Source: Longirhabdus pacifica (GTDB lineage Bacteria; Bacillota; Bacilli; Paenibacillales; DSM-105158). Taken from it: 64,000 bases of DNA. Numbering within the stretch: the stretch's first letter is position 1; each line of letters begins with the position of its first letter. The stretch spans positions 54,633-118,632 of the forward strand of contig NZ_QXJP01000011.1 in the NCBI RefSeq assembly GCF_004115085.1, read 5' to 3'. The position numbers were made by a program, and so were the translations under genes. Shown piece by piece: positions 58,780-64,000 of the stretch. The notes beneath the pieces were generated by a model, which had not been told where the DNA came from, made no database searches, and saw only the letters and a program-made list of their open reading frames with translations.

Positions 58780-59022
58780 GTGCATATTCATATTGGTGGA
58801 GATAGAGTAATATATACAAACGAGCTTATCGCTATTTTAGACAGCTCCGTTGTTCCGTATATTCAAGAGAAAGATAATCATACTTCCCAAACCTCAAGTG
58901 ATAACAAATCCAATATTGTTTATATTACGAAAGAAAATCCCAAATCAATCGTAATAACGGTGAAAGAAATATACTATTCACCCATTTCTTCCTCTACTTT
59001 AAAAAAGAGACTATACCTTTAA
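58780..59022 (+). CDS. remB: Extracellular matrix regulator RemB (YaaB)
   Basis: 80 aa DUF370-type protein: VHIHIGGDRVIYTNELIAIL at the start and a C-terminal STLKKRLYL. Between recF and gyrB as in B. subtilis. RemB affects biofilm matrix genes. GTG start after AAGGAG. Confidence 0.88.
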   Translation: MHIHIGGDRVIYTNELIAILDSSVVPYIQEKDNHTSQTSSDNKSNIVYITKENPKSIVITVKEIYYSPISSSTLKKRLYL

Positions 59023-59127
59023 TTATTTACCCTTGTATCTATGGATACGTGTTATACATTGAAAACGTATGAAAGCAAGTATTTACTCACAAAGAAGAAA
59101 GTTAAATTAGAAGTAGGTGACGATTAA

Positions 59128-61041
<1,914 letters not shown>

Positions 61042-61066
61042 TTAGTATAATGTAAGGAGGATTAGC

Positions 61067-63562
61067 ATGGCGGATCAACCACAATCTAAAGTGAAAAATA
61101 GAGACATAAGTGAAGAGATGAGAAGTTCATTTATGGACTATGCGATGAGCATTATCGTAAGTCGTGCATTGCCAGACGTAAGAGATGGCCTAAAACCTGT
61201 TCATCGAAGAATTTTATTTGCAATGTCTGAACTAGGAATGTCTCCAGATAAACCATATAAAAAATCGGCAAGAATTGTAGGAGAAGTTATCGGTAAATAC
61301 CATCCACATGGCGATCAAGCTGTTTATGAAACGATGGTTAGAATGGCGCAAGATTTTTCATTACGTTATATGCTCATTGATGGTCATGGTAACTTCGGTT
61401 CTATTGACGGTGATGCTGCAGCTGCAATGCGTTATACCGAGGCGAAATTATCTAAAATCTCTATGGAGATGTTAAGAGACATACAAAAAGATACGATTGA
61501 TTTTACAGAAAATTATGATGGTGAAGAGAAGGAGCCAACGGTATTACCTGCAAGGTTCCCTAACCTTTTAGTAAATGGGGTTTCTGGTATCGCTGTAGGT
61601 ATGGCCACCAACATTCCACCGCACAATTTAAACGAAGTCATCGATGGAACATTGGCTTTAATCCAAAATCCAGACATTACTCCTGTAGAGTTGATGCAAT
61701 ATATTAAAGGTCCAGACTTTCCTACCGGTGCCTACTTGTTAGGAAACTCAGGAATAAGACAAGCCTATACGACAGGTAAAGGTTCTGTCATTATGAGAGC
61801 AAAAACAGAAATAGAAGAAGTAAACAATAAATCTAGAATTATCGTGACAGAAATACCGTATCAAGTCATCAAAGCTAGGTTAATTGAAAAAATCGCAGAG
61901 TTAGTGCGTGATAAAAAAATTGACGGCATTACAGACTTACGTGATGAATCCGATCGTAACGGAATGCGCATCGTCATCGAGCTAAGACGAGATGTAAATG
62001 CTAACGTTGTGCTCAATAACTTATATAAGCAAACGGCATTACAAACTTCTTTCGGTATTAACATGCTTGCTATCGTAAATAACGAACCGAAAGTATTAAA
62101 TATTAAAGATATCTTATATCATTATTTGCAACATCAACTTGAAGTTATTAGACGCAGAACGCAATATGATCTGAATAAAGCAGAAGCAAGAGCTCATATT
62201 TTAGAAGGATTAAGAATTGCGCTCGATAATTTGGATGAAGTCATTAAGTTGATTCGTGCTTCCAGTACGACGGAGATTGCAAGAAATGGGTTAATAGAAC
62301 AATTCCAGTTATCTGTGGAGCAAGCACAGGCAATCTTGGATATGCGTTTGCAGCGTTTAACGGGACTCGAAAGAGAAAAGATCGAAAATGAATACAATGA
62401 ATTGCTAGTAAAAATAGCAGATTTCAAAGATATTTTAAGTAATGAACATCGAGTGTTGGATATTATCAGCACGGAGATGAACGAAATAAAAGAAAAATTT
62501 GGTGATGAGAGAAGAACCGAAATCACAATGTTTGGTGATAATATTTTGGATGAAGATCTCATACCACAAGAAGACGTTGTTGTTACTTTATCTCATTCTG
62601 GCTATATCAAAAGACTTCCTGTGTCCACTTATCGTAGTCAAAAGAGAGGTGGAAAAGGCGTCATCGGGATGGATACGAAAACAGATGACTTCGTAGAACA
62701 TCTATTTATATCGAATACGCACCATTATTTGTTGTTCTTCACCAATAAAGGAAAGTGCTATCGATTAAAAGCTTATGAGATCCCTGAATTAGGTCGAACC
62801 GCAAGAGGGACACCGATCATTAATTTGTTGCAAATTGAGCAAGGAGAATCGATAAGTGCTATCATACCTGTTGAGTCATTCGATGAACCTGATCTAAATT
62901 TATTTTTTGCTACAAAAGACGGTATCGTGAAGAAGACAGCACTAAAAGACTTCTCTAATATTAGAAAAGCAGGATTAATTTCTTTAACGTTGAAAGAAAA
63001 TGATGAGTTAATCAGCGTTAAATTAACAAATGGAGAAAAAGACATCATTATTGGAACAAGCGATGGAATGTCCATACGTTTCCCTGAGAGTATGGTTAGA
63101 CAAATGGGAAGAACAGCAGCAGGTGTCAAAGGTATTACGTTAAGTGGTGATGATACTGTAATTGCGATGGACATTATTGTTGATGATCTAGATATCCTTA
63201 TTGTTACATCTAAAGGTTATGGTAAAAGAACCCCAGTAGATGAGTATCGTACACAATCCAGAGGCGGTAAAGGTGTACGTACCATCAATGTTACAGATAA
63301 GAATGGTAAGGTAGCCGGATTGAAAGTTGTACAATCTGACGAGGACTTGATGATTGTAACAACATTAGGTAGTGTCATAAGGACGGATATGAATGATATA
63401 TCTCGAATGGGTAGATACACGCAAGGGGTTAAACTTATTCATATTCGCGAAGATGATGAAGTTTCTACTGTAGCACAAGCTAAGAAAGAAGAAGTAAATG
63501 AAGAAGATCTAATAGAAGAAGACAATGCAACAACAGATAACAATCAAGATGATAATGAATAG
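61067..63562 (+). CDS. gyrA: DNA gyrase subunit A
   Basis: 831 aa. Catalytic Tyr in [11 protein letters not shown] (about 123); the quinolone-resistance region reads [17 protein letters not shown], with Asp rather than the common Ser at the usual first resistance position (HGDQA; compare HGDSA), so the Ser is replaced by Gln or alignment shifts by one. Six-bladed C-terminal domain with GyrA-box-like QKRGGKG and a very acidic tail ([18 protein letters not shown]). Confidence 0.97.
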   Translation: MADQPQSKVKNRDISEEMRSSFMDYAMSIIVSRALPDVRDGLKPVHRRILFAMSELGMSPDKPYKKSARIVGEVIGKYHPHGDQAVYETMVRMAQDFSLRYMLIDGHGNFGSIDGDAAAAMRYTEAKLSKISMEMLRDIQKDTIDFTENYDGEEKEPTVLPARFPNLLVNGVSGIAVGMATNIPPHNLNEVIDGTLALIQNPDITPVELMQYIKGPDFPTGAYLLGNSGIRQAYTTGKGSVIMRAKTEIEEVNNKSRIIVTEIPYQVIKARLIEKIAELVRDKKIDGITDLRDESDRNGMRIVIELRRDVNANVVLNNLYKQTALQTSFGINMLAIVNNEPKVLNIKDILYHYLQHQLEVIRRRTQYDLNKAEARAHILEGLRIALDNLDEVIKLIRASSTTEIARNGLIEQFQLSVEQAQAILDMRLQRLTGLEREKIENEYNELLVKIADFKDILSNEHRVLDIISTEMNEIKEKFGDERRTEITMFGDNILDEDLIPQEDVVVTLSHSGYIKRLPVSTYRSQKRGGKGVIGMDTKTDDFVEHLFISNTHHYLLFFTNKGKCYRLKAYEIPELGRTARGTPIINLLQIEQGESISAIIPVESFDEPDLNLFFATKDGIVKKTALKDFSNIRKAGLISLTLKENDELISVKLTNGEKDIIIGTSDGMSIRFPESMVRQMGRTAAGVKGITLSGDDTVIAMDIIVDDLDILIVTSKGYGKRTPVDEYRTQSRGGKGVRTINVTDKNGKVAGLKVVQSDEDLMIVTTLGSVIRTDMNDISRMGRYTQGVKLIHIREDDEVSTVAQAKKEEVNEEDLIEEDNATTDNNQDDNE

Positions 63563-63572
63563 TAGATAATAT

Positions 63573-63602
63573 AACGCTGAGTTTTCAAACAAGCTCAGCG
63601 TT
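63573..63602 (+). terminator. Terminator after gyrA
   Basis: AACGCTGAG / CTCAGCGTT stem followed by ATTTTTAT. Confidence 0.85.
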
Positions 63603-63692
63603 ATTTTTATGTATGAGTTAAGGGATTTTCGGTCCAGTATATGGTTGTTACTCAATTAAAACAATTTAATGCAAAAAAATATAAAAATAGTA

Positions 63693-63722
63693 TTGCAAAG
63701 CAGTTGCAAGGTGTGTTATATT
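63693..63722 (+). promoter_or_regulatory. rrn promoter P1
   Basis: TTGCAA (63693-63698), 18-bp spacer, TATATT (63717-63722). Confidence 0.75.
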
Positions 63723-63858
63723 AGTACTCGCCGCTTCAAACGGGCGGCAAACAAGCAACACCAAGCAAGATGAAACAACACGGAAACAACACAAGCTCTG
63801 CTTCATATCTATAAAGAGTGAGACGGAAAATAACTTGTCGAAATGTTGAAAAAAACAC

Positions 63859-63887
63859 TTGCAAAGCAAAACACGATATGATATATT
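63859..63887 (+). promoter_or_regulatory. rrn promoter P2 and leader of a ribosomal RNA operon
   Basis: TTGCAA (63859-63864), 17-bp spacer, TATATT (63882-63887). The remaining 110 bp (with TTTGCACTTTGAAAACTGAA near 63946) resemble the leader before 16S rRNA in Bacilli. The 16S gene itself is not in the window. Confidence 0.8.
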
Positions 63888-64000
63888 GATTAGGCCGCTG
63901 TTGAGGCGGGCAACACAATCAAGCAAATAGCAACACACAACATTTGCACTTTGAAAACTGAATCGCAAGCGAGTCCAACAAGATTCTTCTTATGAAGAAT

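Noticed and set aside
61330..61380. Possible quinolone-resistance change in GyrA
   Set aside because: The window reads [17 protein letters not shown]; without an alignment to susceptible relatives I cannot tell a resistance change from natural variation.
63890..64000. 16S rRNA gene
   Set aside because: Only promoters and leader are present; the first bases of 16S are not seen before the window ends.

Overview
The window is a stretch of chromosome from a low-GC, endospore-forming Bacillales bacterium and includes the replication origin. Evidence for this: the gene order rpmH-(oriC)-dnaA-dnaN-rlbA-recF-remB-gyrB-gyrA-(rrn promoters) on the + strand; rnpA-spoIIIJ-jag-mnmE-mnmG-rsmG-noc-soj-spo0J on the - strand; a yyaC spore-protein gene; and the walRKHIJ-rlmH cluster. 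The species cannot be named from the sequence alone.

Layout. 0-9.4 kb: a MerR-type regulator fused to a methyltransferase, a complete oligopeptide ABC operon (oppDFABC order, - strand), divergent arginase (rocF), and an MBL-fold hydrolase. 9.6-14 kb: a RarD permease and the cytochrome c maturation operon resABC. 14.2-18.3 kb: a ycgF-ycgG-ycgH-like amino-acid transport group and a DDAH-like amidinohydrolase. 18.4-22.6 kb is an accessory zone directly downstream of rlmH: three tandem paralogous lipoproteins, a type I toxin-antitoxin locus (32-aa Hol_Tox-like toxin plus antisense RNA), a decayed RhuM-family gene and a large HEPN-like protein. 22.7-28.6 kb: rlmH and walJ-walI-walH-walK-walR. 28.7-32 kb: a secreted repeat protein, an M23 peptidase (LysM-G5-M23) and an unknown membrane protein. 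32.3-40.3 kb: purA, dnaB, rplI, gdpP, yybS, rpsR, ssb, rpsF. 40.8-44 kb: a YjzC-like protein, tRNA-Ser(CGA), DUF951, DUF3343, yyaC and a cysteine-desulfurase-like protein. 44.1-53.8 kb: chromosome segregation, tRNA modification and membrane insertion genes. 53.8-63.6 kb: bipartite oriC and the replication/gyrase genes. 63.6-64 kb: tandem rrn promoters, with the 16S gene starting just past the window.

The most unusual signal is a family of about 125-bp structured intergenic repeats with at least ten copies: 14.2, 15.0, 32.1, 38.7 (three tandem units of exactly 126 bp), 40.6 (two tandem units), 47.1 and 55.7 kb. Each copy has a central TTTACG...CGTAAA hairpin nested in a longer A/G-rich stem, followed by a second hairpin (ATAAGTTG...CAACTTAT). 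Stem arms differ between copies but change together, which suggests selection on, or copying of, a folded structure. One copy lies inside the origin between dnaA and dnaN; two bracket a LysE-type gene. I do not recognise the family. No CRISPR array, transposase or integrase was seen.
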